60,847 nt of DNA from Saprospiraceae bacterium (GTDB lineage: Bacteria; Bacteroidota; Bacteroidia; Chitinophagales; Saprospiraceae), in contig JAGPCT010000006.1 in NCBI GenBank assembly GCA_018057925.1, positions 75,603-136,449 on the forward strand. The letters are read 5' to 3'. A model generated the notes under the pieces. The model had not been told where the DNA came from. It ran no database searches and saw only the letters and a list, made by a program, of their open reading frames with translations. The position numbers and the translations under genes are program-made. Below are positions 1 through 7,833 of the stretch, one piece after another (position 1 is the stretch's first letter; each line of letters begins with the position of its first letter).

Positions 1-127
1 CAAGATGAACCACCTCGGCAATCATCTTATTTTGGATATTCAACAAAGAAAAGCCTAATAAAGCTCCCATCGGAACTACCGATATAAGTGCGTGATCTAA
101 ACGAATATTGGATTGAAATAAAAAAGT
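1..127. repeat. Terminal 127-bp exact direct repeat, left copy
   Basis: Bases 1-127 match 646-772 with no mismatch, and the match stops at base 128 (t versus c at 773). On the minus strand this copy encodes residues 269-310 of the membrane protein at 602-1576, in the same phase. The copy starts exactly at the first base of the window. A length of exactly 127 equals the largest k-mer of SPAdes-type assemblers, so a graph-overlap artefact at a contig end is the simplest reading. A real partial duplication is the alternative. Confidence 0.95.
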
Positions 128-266
128 TGTTAAAGACTTCAAAATCAGCAGCGTATCCGGTTACGACGAACTGGAAGATATATTCGGGGACAACTTCGAA
201 TACGAGATAATAGACTCCACTTATTCTAATTATAAATGCTACTTAATACTCGAACAAATGGGCTAA
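117..266 (+). pseudogene. C-terminal fragment of an unrecognised protein, joined to the repeat
   Basis: An open plus-strand frame runs from just after a stop at 114-116 to TAA at 264-266. From the repeat edge (128) onward it reads like an acidic, hydrophilic protein end, beginning VKDFKISSVSGYDELEDIFG and finishing ILEQMG. No start codon is present: upstream of 128 the frame is only the antisense of the repeat. The real 5' part of this gene is therefore missing, either truncated biologically or lost because the sequence join at 127/128 is artificial. Its stop overlaps the stop of the convergent minus-strand gene at 263-499. The family is not recognised. Confidence 0.35.
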
Positions 267-499
267 ACATACTTTGCTACAATAGCCCTCGCTTCTTTAG
301 AAAATTTTATTTTACTGTCAAAATATTCTTTCAAATCGGGGTATTTCTCATACGCCGCTTTTTCGTCACTTTCTAAAAGCGTAAGCGCTTCCATTTTTCT
401 TTTATAATCAGGATCCTTTCTTAAAGCATCCCTGCGACTGTCATCCAAAAAGGAAGCGCCAACTGCTGATTCAAATTCTTTATCATCCATGTAATGCAA
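263..499 (-). CDS. Small acidic hypothetical protein (78 aa)
   Basis: A 78-residue, highly charged protein with no signal peptide or membrane segment. It is rich in Lys, Glu and Asp and probably helical (for example KRKMEALTLLESDEKAAYEK around the middle). A second ATG three codons downstream (MDDKEF) is an alternative start. The family is not recognised. Its stop codon overlaps that of the plus-strand gene fragment ending at 266, so the two converge. It lies downstream of the membrane protein gene at 602-1576 on the same strand, with about 100 bases between them, so co-transcription is possible. Coding is supported by typical bacterial composition and an intact frame only. Confidence 0.55.
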   Translation of the reverse strand: MHYMDDKEFESAVGASFLDDSRRDALRKDPDYKRKMEALTLLESDEKAAYEKYPDLKEYFDSKIKFSKEARAIVAKYV

Positions 500-601
500 A
501 ACCCTAAACCCTTTAAATTAGTTCCCTTTATCTAAAATATCTTTGCTTGAATCCATTTTTATATGAATTGTAAAGTAAAATAAACCAATCTTTTTACTTC
601 T

Positions 602-1576
602 TTACAATAATATGTACTGAAACAATAAAGAAATGCTGATTAATCCAAGATGAACCACCTCGGCAATCATCTTATTTTGGATATTCAACAAAGAAAAGCC
701 TAATAAAGCTCCCATCGGAACTACCGATATAAGTGCGTGATCTAAACGAATATTGGATTGAAATAAAAAAGTCACCAATGGAAATATCATAAACCACAAC
801 AAAACATCCACCATACGCATCGCATGAGCGTTGTTCTTTCGACCGTAATTGCTATAATTAAAAATAACAAATAAAAATAGAAAAAATAACACACCCACTT
901 TGATAAACAACACGTTATTAATATTAGCTGCCCAATCTATCCAACTAATATTGTTTGAAAATGACAGTAAAAAATCATTCAAATGCCCTATCCAAAAAAA
1001 ATATGTTCCCCCAAGAAAAATGGGTATGAAAAACCCTATAAGATATTGAATACGCTCAATAAAACGGAAAGAACGAACTATCAAAAATCCAACAAAGCCA
1101 CATACTAAAAACACAAAATAGCTAATGTCAAATAACATCGCAATTCCGATAAATATACCTGTATTAAATATCTCTCCACTCTTGCCAGTCTTTTTATAAG
1201 ATGTTGAAATGTTCCAAAGTGCCATGACCAAAAAGGTATTGGCCATCATAGCAGGCGATAAATAATTAAAGTCCGGTATTAGGGTTTGTAACAAAATAAA
1301 AAGCAGGCCGGGAAACAATGAACTTTCTTTCGTTATTCTATTGCTATTCATCATCGAGTTGATAATAATAGCCTGAAAAAATATCAAAATAGTCCCGACA
1401 ATGTGTGCTGTGATAGAAGTATAGCCTATTGTATTATAAACCAAATCGCTGAATGGGCTTCTTGCTAGCGGTGTCCAGTTGGTTTCGCTAATAAATGCCG
1501 GTATCCGTAACAACAATACGTAAATACACAATAGAACATATCCAATGGGGCGGTCCTTTCGAAATAATTCTAACAC
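602..1576 (-). CDS. Polytopic inner-membrane protein, DUF6427-like
   Basis: A 324-residue protein made almost entirely of hydrophobic segments (roughly 8-10 predicted membrane helices) with short polar loops. The layout resembles a Bacteroidota membrane family I know as DUF6427: an N-terminal Phe-Arg-Lys-rich start, a central run around LLQTLIPDFNYLSPAMMANT (residues about 105-125), and an FxxGFVGFLIVRSFRF-type segment near residue 160. The function of that family is unknown to me. The C-terminal part (residues 269-310) is duplicated exactly at 1-127, so this gene lies on the sequence join discussed there. The start at MLELFRKDRP is the first ATG and fits the family. No promoter box was found just upstream. 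Confidence 0.7.
   Translation of the reverse strand: MLELFRKDRPIGYVLLCIYVLLLRIPAFISETNWTPLARSPFSDLVYNTIGYTSITAHIVGTILIFFQAIIINSMMNSNRITKESSLFPGLLFILLQTLIPDFNYLSPAMMANTFLVMALWNISTSYKKTGKSGEIFNTGIFIGIAMLFDISYFVFLVCGFVGFLIVRSFRFIERIQYLIGFFIPIFLGGTYFFWIGHLNDFLLSFSNNISWIDWAANINNVLFIKVGVLFFLFLFVIFNYSNYGRKNNAHAMRMVDVLLWFMIFPLVTFLFQSNIRLDHALISVVPMGALLGFSLLNIQNKMIAEVVHLGLISISLLFQYILL
646..772. repeat. 127-bp exact direct repeat, right (resident) copy
   Basis: Partner of 1-127. Here the sequence is embedded in an intact gene (602-1576), so this is the resident copy. The unit from one copy to the next is 645 bases, a multiple of three, which keeps the coding phase identical. Confidence 0.95.
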
Positions 1577-1725
1577 TATTGGCTTATTTTAATTCGGTAA
1601 AGGTAATTTATTCTATGATATTGATATTATATTTTGCCAATTCTGTGTGTATAACATATTTCCCTTTCATTTTTTATTCCACTCAACATCTGACTCTTTA
1701 ATTGTTATCTAAACTCTTTGGAAGG

Positions 1726-1787
1726 AATGACTTCATTATTTGGTTCCCGCTTCAGGGGAGATAGAGGGGTAAAATAATGAAGTCATT
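1726..1787. repeat. Perfect 16-bp inverted repeat with 30-nt loop
   Basis: AATGACTTCATTATTT at 1726-1741 is repeated as its exact reverse complement at 1772-1787. The enclosed 30 bases are GC-rich compared with the surroundings (around cccgcttcaggggag). It lies downstream of the beta-CASP nuclease gene (minus strand, 1995-3404), so it could terminate that transcript, but no run of T follows the stem. A small mobile hairpin is another possibility. Confidence 0.75.
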
Positions 1788-1876
1788 AAGGAAATTTGTT
1801 ATACACACGCCAATTCTATTCATTGATAATATCTCCGGCTCACATTAATTCCCCCAACAATAGTTTTTTAAAAAAA

Positions 1877-1927
1877 CATTGATTACGAGTCGTAAAATGA
1901 TTCTGCAATTACCTAATGTTGAATTTA
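1877..1927 (-). repeat. Degenerate fragment of three-hairpin repeat (reverse orientation)
   Basis: The reverse complement of this stretch aligns with the first 50 bases of the repeat copy at 47465-47617 without gaps, with 7 mismatches (86% identity). It includes the invariant run TTTACGACTCGTAATCAATG. It covers hairpin 1 and the left arm of hairpin 2. The rest of the element is not recognisable. Confidence 0.75.
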
Positions 1928-1994
1928 AGTTTAAAAGGAATTAAGGCTCAAAATTCACGTCGATATTAATTGAAACTCATCATCAAATTCACCC

Positions 1995-3404
1995 TTAAAG
2001 CCGGATTGTTTCTCCAAGCTCCGGCAAAACAATATTCCTGAAGCCATCTACCTCCAAATGAGTTTTAAATGCATTCATTGCATCCGGATCGCCATGTACT
2101 AAGAATATTTTACGAGTGCTATACTTTTGATTTTGCAAGAAGGTTGTCATCTCATTCCGATCTCCATGAGCCGAAAAAGAATCCATCACTTCGACCTCTG
2201 CATGAATCAGCTTAGTCTGACCATGCAGTGTAATATACTCTGCACCATCTCTGATCAGCCTGCCCGGAGTCCCCAGTGCGCAATAACCTACGATAAGAAT
2301 AGTAGTGCTTCGCTTATCACAGTTGTTGATGATATGGTGTTGGACACGCCCTGCATTAGCCATCCCGGAAGCACTGATGATAACACAAGGCTCATCACTG
2401 TCATTGAGTCGCTTAGAATCCTCTACATTTTTAATATAGGTGAGCCCATTGAACCCAAAGGGATTTTCATCCGTACGAAGATATTTGGTTATCTCATCAT
2501 CATAGCATTCTGTATGAGCCAAATAAATAGAAGTCGCATTGACTGCCAGAGGACTATCCACATAAACCTTTATCTTCGGCAACCTCCCCTCTGTCGCCAT
2601 GTGATCCATCATATAGATTATTTCTTGTGTTCGACCTACCGAAAATGCAGGAATAATAAGCTTTCCACGTTTTTCTACACAAGTATGATAAATGATTTTC
2701 TCTAATCTATCTTTATCTTGTGGCGCTTTCTCGTGTATCCTATCCCCATACGTGGATTCGGAAATTAATATTTCAGCAGGATCCATTGACTGAGGATCTC
2801 GTAAAATCGGCCTCTCCGGACGACCTATATCGCCTGAAAATGCCAGTGTAGTAACTTTTCCATTCTCAGTAATTCTGAGATTGATAGAAGCCGAACCAAG
2901 AATATGACCAGCATCCGTGTATTTTACTTCAACATCATCGTGGATCTTAAACCATTTATTATAGCCGTAAGAAACCATCATAGCCAGCACAGGTGGAACA
3001 TCCTCCTGAACATACAAAGGGTCGGTTATCCGACTATGATACTTTATTCCTTTTTTGAGCCATTTGCGATTAGAATATTCGGCTTCGCGCTCTTGTATCA
3101 TCGCTGAGTCGGCTAATAAAATACTGGCAAGAGAGCGCGTGGCATGTGTGCAAAATATACTTCCTGAATAGCCATCTTTGACCAACTTAGGCAAGCGCCC
3201 TATATGGTCAATATGAGCATGAGAAAGTACAACACAGTCAATACTGGAAGGTGGACGAATCCATGTCTCATTAAATTTCTTCATATCATCATCATGACCC
3301 TGATATAAGCCACAATCCATCATAAAAGTAAATCCATTGTCTAACTCAATTACATGGCAACTTCCCGTAACTTCTTTATCTGCTCCACAAAACTGTATTT
3401 TCAT
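1995..3404 (-). CDS. MBL-fold/beta-CASP ribonuclease-like protein
   Basis: A 469-residue metallo-beta-lactamase of the beta-CASP group (CPSF-73/RNase J/YSH1 relatives), which cut RNA as endo- or exonucleases using two zinc ions. The motif HAHIDH is at residues 62-67. Further ligand motifs are AGHILGS (about 165-171) and SGDIG (about 190). The beta-CASP region includes ISESTYGDR and a C-terminal LVHGD typical of the RNA-metabolising MBL domain. Full length, cytosolic, no signal peptide. The start at MKIQFCGADKEVTGS is the normal N-terminus of this family. The gene stands alone between two intergenic stretches. The RNA target cannot be read from the sequence. Confidence 0.93.
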   Translation of the reverse strand: MKIQFCGADKEVTGSCHVIELDNGFTFMMDCGLYQGHDDDMKKFNETWIRPPSSIDCVVLSHAHIDHIGRLPKLVKDGYSGSIFCTHATRSLASILLADSAMIQEREAEYSNRKWLKKGIKYHSRITDPLYVQEDVPPVLAMMVSYGYNKWFKIHDDVEVKYTDAGHILGSASINLRITENGKVTTLAFSGDIGRPERPILRDPQSMDPAEILISESTYGDRIHEKAPQDKDRLEKIIYHTCVEKRGKLIIPAFSVGRTQEIIYMMDHMATEGRLPKIKVYVDSPLAVNATSIYLAHTECYDDEITKYLRTDENPFGFNGLTYIKNVEDSKRLNDSDEPCVIISASGMANAGRVQHHIINNCDKRSTTILIVGYCALGTPGRLIRDGAEYITLHGQTKLIHAEVEVMDSFSAHGDRNEMTTFLQNQKYSTRKIFLVHGDPDAMNAFKTHLEVDGFRNIVLPELGETIRL

Positions 3405-3610
3405 GCTTTTTTATAGCAAGTTAAACTTAATTTATGAAACTTCGGAAGTTCTGCTTTAAAAAACATTGAATAACCCGAATATTTAACGACTTATTATCAT
3501 TTCCACCCGAATAATAATTACTTTGAAGAATATTAAAGTAATTTAGTCGAAAAAGTCGAAACTTGTCGGAGGAATGTGTGTTTTTCATTGTTAGGAATAA
3601 AAAATGCTTC

Positions 3611-4075
3611 ATGATAGGTCAATTCAAAAAATGGCTTGGTATAGATTGTCTGAAATTAGAAATAGTTACTGCCGATATTTATGACAAAGACAGCAGTTAC
3701 ATTGATGCAGAATTGATATTATATTCCAAATGTGATATTGAAATTGAAAATATAGAAATCGTAATTGTCGAAAAATATATTCGTGGTCGCCTGAAAGACA
3801 AAAAAACAGACCATTATACTATTGGAAAATTAAATATTGGAAATAAAATCGAAATGACTACGAATAAAGTCCTTACCATTCCTATCAAAGTTCCAATTAA
3901 ACAACTTTATTCTTCTATGGATAAATTTGGCATGAAAAACGCTATTACAAAAGGAATATCAACAATGTCCAAGATAATTAAAGGTGTCAAGTCCGCATAC
4001 AAAATGGAGGTAGAAGTCAAAATAAAAAATTCACGAGTTAAGGTCTTTAAATCCGTTCAATTGACAGTATCTTAA
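3611..4075 (+). CDS. Spo0M-like (arrestin-fold) protein, tentative
   Basis: About 154 residues, beginning MIGQFKKWLGIDCLKLEIV. The opening FKKWLGI... followed by alternating beta-strand-like segments (IDAELILYSKCDIEIENIEIVIVEKY) resembles the N-terminal arrestin-like domain of Spo0M proteins, but only one such domain is present and the similarity is judged by eye. A longer frame opens at a TTG at 3563. The ATG at 3611 is preferred because the extra 16 residues are unlike the family start. Lys-rich C-terminal half, no signal peptide or membrane helix. It is a lone plus-strand gene facing the beta-CASP nuclease gene divergently. Function unknown. Confidence 0.6.
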   Translation: MIGQFKKWLGIDCLKLEIVTADIYDKDSSYIDAELILYSKCDIEIENIEIVIVEKYIRGRLKDKKTDHYTIGKLNIGNKIEMTTNKVLTIPIKVPIKQLYSSMDKFGMKNAITKGISTMSKIIKGVKSAYKMEVEVKIKNSRVKVFKSVQLTVS

Positions 4076-4237
4076 ATTGAAACACTTTCAAAGATAAAAA
4101 TTCTGTTATACAGACAAATAAGCTACGGTTAAAAACAATATTAGAAGTATGGAATAAATCAAAATAAAATATCCACTACCTGATGACAGAAAACTCCGAC
4201 AAAACTTAAAAAACAGAACGATTTAAATTCCTTAAAA

Positions 4238-4360
4238 TCAGAATTTTAAAGTAAAGTTATACCGATAAAGATAAATAACTAATATTGCAAATGCAAAAAG
4301 AATTGCAAAAAAGTATAGAAAACAATATCCTTTTTTACCTTCATTTTCAATTTTGTCCAT
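4238..4360 (-). CDS. 40-residue single-pass membrane peptide (candidate)
   Basis: ATG at 4360 (minus) opens a 40-codon frame ending TGA at 4240-4238. The product begins with a charged stretch (MDKIENEGKKG) followed by a hydrophobic run (YFFAILFAFAILVIYLY) and a short basic tail (RYNFTLKF). This topology is typical of real bacterial micro-membrane proteins and is unlikely to arise as a shadow, since there is no opposing gene. No Shine-Dalgarno sequence or clear -7 box is seen, which is common in Bacteroidota. No family recognised. Confidence 0.45.
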   Translation of the reverse strand: MDKIENEGKKGYCFLYFFAILFAFAILVIYLYRYNFTLKF

Positions 4361-4628
4361 ATTGATGTTGTCTCTTGTTTTATTTTAATTCACAAAAGAA
4401 ATCATTTTATAGCATTGAACCAAATAATTCACCTATTTTTTTGTGTGATCATCTTTTTCAAGGCGAATTCATAAAATTGGTAAAAATACTGGCTTTTAAA
4501 AAACATATAGCTAACTGTAGGGCCATTTAGATAAAATAATTTCAAAACCAAAAATTACACACTATTGATATTCTACAACTTATATTTACATTAGATGTAA
4601 TGTAGCAATAGAAAATTTTGAATCTATA

Positions 4629-4668
4629 TATGACTCGTACATCGGGATTTTTCTAATTATCAGCACTC
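4629..4668 (+). repeat. Degenerate fragment of three-hairpin repeat
   Basis: Contains CGTACATCGGGATT followed by TATCAGCA, matching the junction of hairpins 2 and 3 in the full copies at 47465-47617 and 58438-58592. Similarity fades on both sides. Confidence 0.6.
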
Positions 4669-5142
4669 TTTGGCTTTAGACGAGCTCAATTGTTGAATTA
4701 GAATCAAAAAAACAAGCAGTCCGGGAAGAACTGCCTGATAAATCGGTTTATGAGGATTAGGTGTATTTGATTTCACCCAATCATACAAGTAACTTTCGCA
4801 ACTTGGTGATGTAAAGATAAACTAAAAATACTTTTCCACTTAAAAAGTTACTAACATTTGTTAATAACACTTACAACCCGTTGATTCACAATATACATTA
4901 TTAACCAAAAAATGTGAATAACTTTTAATTCCATGAGTAATACATTTTCGAAACAAGCTATTTGACCCGTCATACTTTTAAAAGCAGAGCATCGTCATTA
5001 AAGATAATTTGGGTAAAAAAAATAACTTCCTCTTTTCCAAATTTGATTATCCCATACTATCTATAACAATTGAATAAGCATACAGGTAATCTAATCCTAC
5101 ATCCAATCTACACGTGGTTATGACAAAAGCGCAATTCATATA

Positions 5143-5448
5143 TCAATATATTTCAGCATTACCCTGATACTTAATCAATTTCTTTTCAGCATCATTCAAC
5201 TTTTTATTGATTGCCTTCATCTCTTTAGGAGTCACCACTCCATCAGCTTTCGATACTTGAATCTCATCTTTGATCTTTTTTTGCAGCTCCATCAATTTAG
5301 AATACTCCAGTTCCGTCAATTTCTTTGCCTTATATGCTGATTTGATGCGCTTTTCTTGACTGGATTGTATTTCCTCCTTACTTTGTGCTGTGCAATATCC
5401 AATAACCAAAAATAAAAATAGCACTGTTAGTATTTTTTTCATCATCAC
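5143..5448 (-). CDS. Small secreted helical protein, hypothetical
   Basis: 101 residues starting with three consecutive Met, a short Lys pair and a hydrophobic signal sequence (ILTVLFLFLVIGYCTAQ), so it is exported, with probable cleavage after TAQ near residue 22. The mature part is a Lys/Glu-rich helix or short coiled coil (SKLMELQKKIKDEIQVSKAD). The segment KADGVVTPKEMKAINKKLND recalls the acidic-helix pattern of tellurite-resistance TerB-like or EF-hand-like helices, but is not enough for a family call. It stands alone on the minus strand, divergent from the aminopeptidase gene. Role unknown. The signal peptide makes coding status convincing. Confidence 0.7.
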   Translation of the reverse strand: MMMKKILTVLFLFLVIGYCTAQSKEEIQSSQEKRIKSAYKAKKLTELEYSKLMELQKKIKDEIQVSKADGVVTPKEMKAINKKLNDAEKKLIKYQGNAEIY

Positions 5449-5547
5449 TTTTTAACAAGATGTTATCAATCAAGTAAAGTTACGTTTTTTTTTGGGATAA
5501 ATTCTATTTTGTATTGTAAAATCCAATTAGGCCTTTATAGCTAAATA

Positions 5548-5555
5548 TACTTTTG
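5548..5555 (+). promoter_or_regulatory. -7 box TACTTTTG before the M29 aminopeptidase gene
   Basis: Matches the Bacteroidota -7 consensus TAnnTTTG, 77 bases upstream of the start codon at 5632. No good TTTG -33 box lies at the usual 19-21 base spacing. Confidence 0.45.
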
Positions 5556-5631
5556 TAAATTTGTCAAATCCTGTTCATTTCAAATCCTCCTTTGAAATAA
5601 TTTAATTGACTCATTTATATAGTTTATTCTT

Positions 5632-6729
5632 ATGGATTCCGTTTTCATTAAAAAATATGCACATCTCCTCTTAAATTATTGTATGGAATTGAGTGCAGGT
5701 CAAAAACTCTTGGTCAGCACGACTACCTTAGCCTTACCTTTGGTCTCAGAGCTATTCATCCAATGCCAAAAAATGGGCGTCATTATGGAAACCATCTTGG
5801 AATGGGAAGGCAAAAGTGCTGATTTTAATGAAGTGGGGAATGAAGCACAAGCGTCTTATATCAACCCATTGTACAAGGAAGCTATGGACACCTTTGAAGG
5901 ATATTTGGTTATCCGTGCGCCCTTTGAAGAGTCCAGATCTATTGGCTCCAACACTTCATTGCATTCGATAAGGGCCAAAGCCAATGAGTTCTGGCATAAG
6001 AAATACTTCCAGCGCACTGCTACGAGAGACCTCAAGCGCAACCTGTGTCAATATCCTACAGAAGCAGGAGCAAAGCTCGCCGACATGACACTTGATGAAT
6101 ATACTCATTTTATCGTCAATGCTTGCTACCTCAATACCGACGACCCGGGCGCACAATGGTTAAACGTTCGCAAGCAACAACAAGATGCCACCGACATACT
6201 CAATAGCTGCACCGACTTCAGATACCTAAGTCCCAACTTAGATATCCGCTTTAATACAAAAGGCAGAAAATGGGTCAACAGCGATGGGCAAACCAATATG
6301 CCTTCGGGAGAAATATACACAAGTCCGGTTGAAGATAGTGTCAACGGCCACATCCTCTTTACACTCCCATCTATGTACCAAGGTCACCTATTGCATAATG
6401 TCAGGTTGGTGGTTGAGAATGGATGGATCACTTCTTGGTCTTGTGACAATGAAAAAGAGATTTTGGACAAAGTCTTTGAAATACCCGGAAGTCGAAGATT
6501 TGGAGAAGCCGCCATTGGTACAAATTATCGAATTGACCGCCTAACCAAGAATATTTTATATGATGAAAAAATAGGAGGCACAATACACATGGCAGTCGGG
6601 CAATCCTACCTCCAAGCTGGTGGAAAAAATGAAAGCTCCCTTCACTGGGATATGATTTCTGATATGACCATTGGCGGACAAATATATGCGGATGGTAAAC
6701 TTATTTATGAAAATGGGAAATTCCTGTAG
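5632..6729 (+). CDS. M29-family metallo-aminopeptidase
   Basis: A 365-residue leucyl/general aminopeptidase of the thermophilic M29 (AmpS/AmpT/PepS) family, which removes N-terminal residues from peptides in the cytosol with a two-metal centre. The characteristic ligand motifs are visible in order: NMPSGEIYTSPVEDSVNG (first Glu), RFGEAAIGTN (second Glu), GGTIHMAVGQSY (His), and SSLHWDMISDM (His and Asp). The protein is somewhat shorter than the roughly 400-residue relatives; the difference is in the N-terminal half, and all catalytic motifs are intact. The start MDSVFIKKYAHLLLNYC matches the family N-terminus. It converges on menE with 15 bases between the stop codons and no obvious terminator between. 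Confidence 0.9.
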   Translation: MDSVFIKKYAHLLLNYCMELSAGQKLLVSTTTLALPLVSELFIQCQKMGVIMETILEWEGKSADFNEVGNEAQASYINPLYKEAMDTFEGYLVIRAPFEESRSIGSNTSLHSIRAKANEFWHKKYFQRTATRDLKRNLCQYPTEAGAKLADMTLDEYTHFIVNACYLNTDDPGAQWLNVRKQQQDATDILNSCTDFRYLSPNLDIRFNTKGRKWVNSDGQTNMPSGEIYTSPVEDSVNGHILFTLPSMYQGHLLHNVRLVVENGWITSWSCDNEKEILDKVFEIPGSRRFGEAAIGTNYRIDRLTKNILYDEKIGGTIHMAVGQSYLQAGGKNESSLHWDMISDMTIGGQIYADGKLIYENGKFL

Positions 6730-6744
6730 GTCAATTCCGAATAA

Positions 6745-7833
6745 TTACCTTTCAAGGCCTAATTTCTCTATACATTTACCCCGTTGAATTTTCCCCGAAT
6801 CCGTCATTTCAAAATGTTCCAGGTAATAAATTTCACGAGGCTTTTCATACTTGTCCAATTGATTGGCAATTGAATTTAAAAGAATAGATTCTCTAACAGG
6901 TTCTAAAGGCATCCCCTCTACTATCAAGCAAAGTCGTTGTCCCAACACTACATCCTTTATTCCGACAACGAAGTATCTACCCGACATCAATTTCGCTATC
7001 TTTGGCTCGATTATCTCAGGTAGCAATTTTATGCCTCCACTATTAATCACGTTGTCAACTCTACCCAAATACTTCATCCGATATCGCCCATCTAATTCAA
7101 CCAAATCATTGGTCACAACATTCTCAGATAAGTAAGGTACGTGAACAATCAAGCAACCCCGACTATCCAATTCAAACCACACTCCGGGCAAAGCCTGATA
7201 ATACGGAGACTTAGAACTTCCATTTACTCTCCTTACCGCAATATGGCTAATGGTCTCAGTCATTCCATATCCATGATAGATCTCTGCTTTCAGTGATTCC
7301 ATATTTACTTCTTGCTGTCCCGACATACTGCTACCGCCCAACAAAATCTTTTTAACCAAGTGTGTGTCTCGACATTGAAAAAGCTGCATCGGAAGTAAGG
7401 GGGCAAAATCTATCTCTTGTTCTCTGTTCAACTTTTCCAATGGTGCACTTCCCGGCTCAATACACACCAAATTTAGACCACTATAGATGGCTCGCACTAT
7501 CATCATCTTACCAGCTATATAATCAACCGGTAAACATAGAAGCCCATTTTGTCCTGCCTTAAAATCAAAATATAAAGCCGTAGCCCTCGCACTTTCTAAA
7601 AGCTGACTCTTGCGAAGAAGTATAGATTTAGGCTTTCCTGTAGATCCACTAGTTTTGACTTCAATTGTCGGTTGATCATTCATCCATTCAGCGACAAAGG
7701 AGCCGATTTTTTGAATATTTATATCATGGTGACGTGAGCAATAGTCAACAATTTGTTGGTCTTGCAACGCAATTCCATTGATACTGAGCCGAATCACATC
7801 CTGTTCGTTCATAGTATCTGACTTAGATCCCAA
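6745..7833 (-). CDS. menE: o-Succinylbenzoate-CoA ligase (MenE)
   Basis: A 362-residue AMP-forming acyl-CoA synthetase that adenylates o-succinylbenzoate and transfers it to CoA in menaquinone biosynthesis. The P-loop TSGSTGKPKS is at about residues 60-69, the YHGYGMTET motif near 190, and a C-terminal GKIQR catalytic-lysine motif near 350. It is short for the superfamily, as is usual for Bacteroidota MenE. Its start overlaps the end of menC by 25 bases on the same strand, implying translational coupling and fixing the pathway assignment. No other men genes are in the window. Confidence 0.92.
   Translation of the reverse strand: MGSKSDTMNEQDVIRLSINGIALQDQQIVDYCSRHHDINIQKIGSFVAEWMNDQPTIEVKTSGSTGKPKSILLRKSQLLESARATALYFDFKAGQNGLLCLPVDYIAGKMMIVRAIYSGLNLVCIEPGSAPLEKLNREQEIDFAPLLPMQLFQCRDTHLVKKILLGGSSMSGQQEVNMESLKAEIYHGYGMTETISHIAVRRVNGSSKSPYYQALPGVWFELDSRGCLIVHVPYLSENVVTNDLVELDGRYRMKYLGRVDNVINSGGIKLLPEIIEPKIAKLMSGRYFVVGIKDVVLGQRLCLIVEGMPLEPVRESILLNSIANQLDKYEKPREIYYLEHFEMTDSGKIQRGKCIEKLGLER

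Larger units (their letters stand above)
1577..1994. other. Intergenic stretch with an inverted repeat and a repeat fragment
   Basis: About 420 AT-rich bases between two minus-strand genes. It holds a 16-bp perfect inverted repeat (1726-1741 and 1772-1787) and a 51-bp degenerate, reverse-oriented piece of the three-hairpin repeat (1877-1927). A plus-strand frame at 1495-1701 crosses into this stretch but lacks protein-like composition. Confidence 0.7.
4076..5142. other. Gene-poor 1.07-kb stretch with small frames and a repeat fragment
   Basis: Very AT-rich. I see a 40-codon membrane peptide frame (4238-4360, listed separately), a fragment of the three-hairpin repeat (4629-4668), and a weaker minus-strand frame at 4660-4776. 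That frame has a GTG start, 38 codons, a hydrophobic centre AVLPGLLVFLILIQQL, and a stop inside the repeat fragment. It has a near-consensus -7 box (TATCTTTA) upstream, but coding status is doubtful. Nothing recognisable lies in the remaining ~700 bases. Confidence 0.55.

Noticed and set aside
1495-1701. 68-codon plus-strand frame running into the intergenic stretch
   Set aside because: Starts inside the opposite-strand membrane protein gene and has no protein-like features beyond AT-driven hydrophobicity.
2127-2705. 192-codon plus-strand frame
   Set aside because: Lies fully antisense inside the beta-CASP nuclease gene, whose zinc motifs are intact; its own product has no recognisable features.
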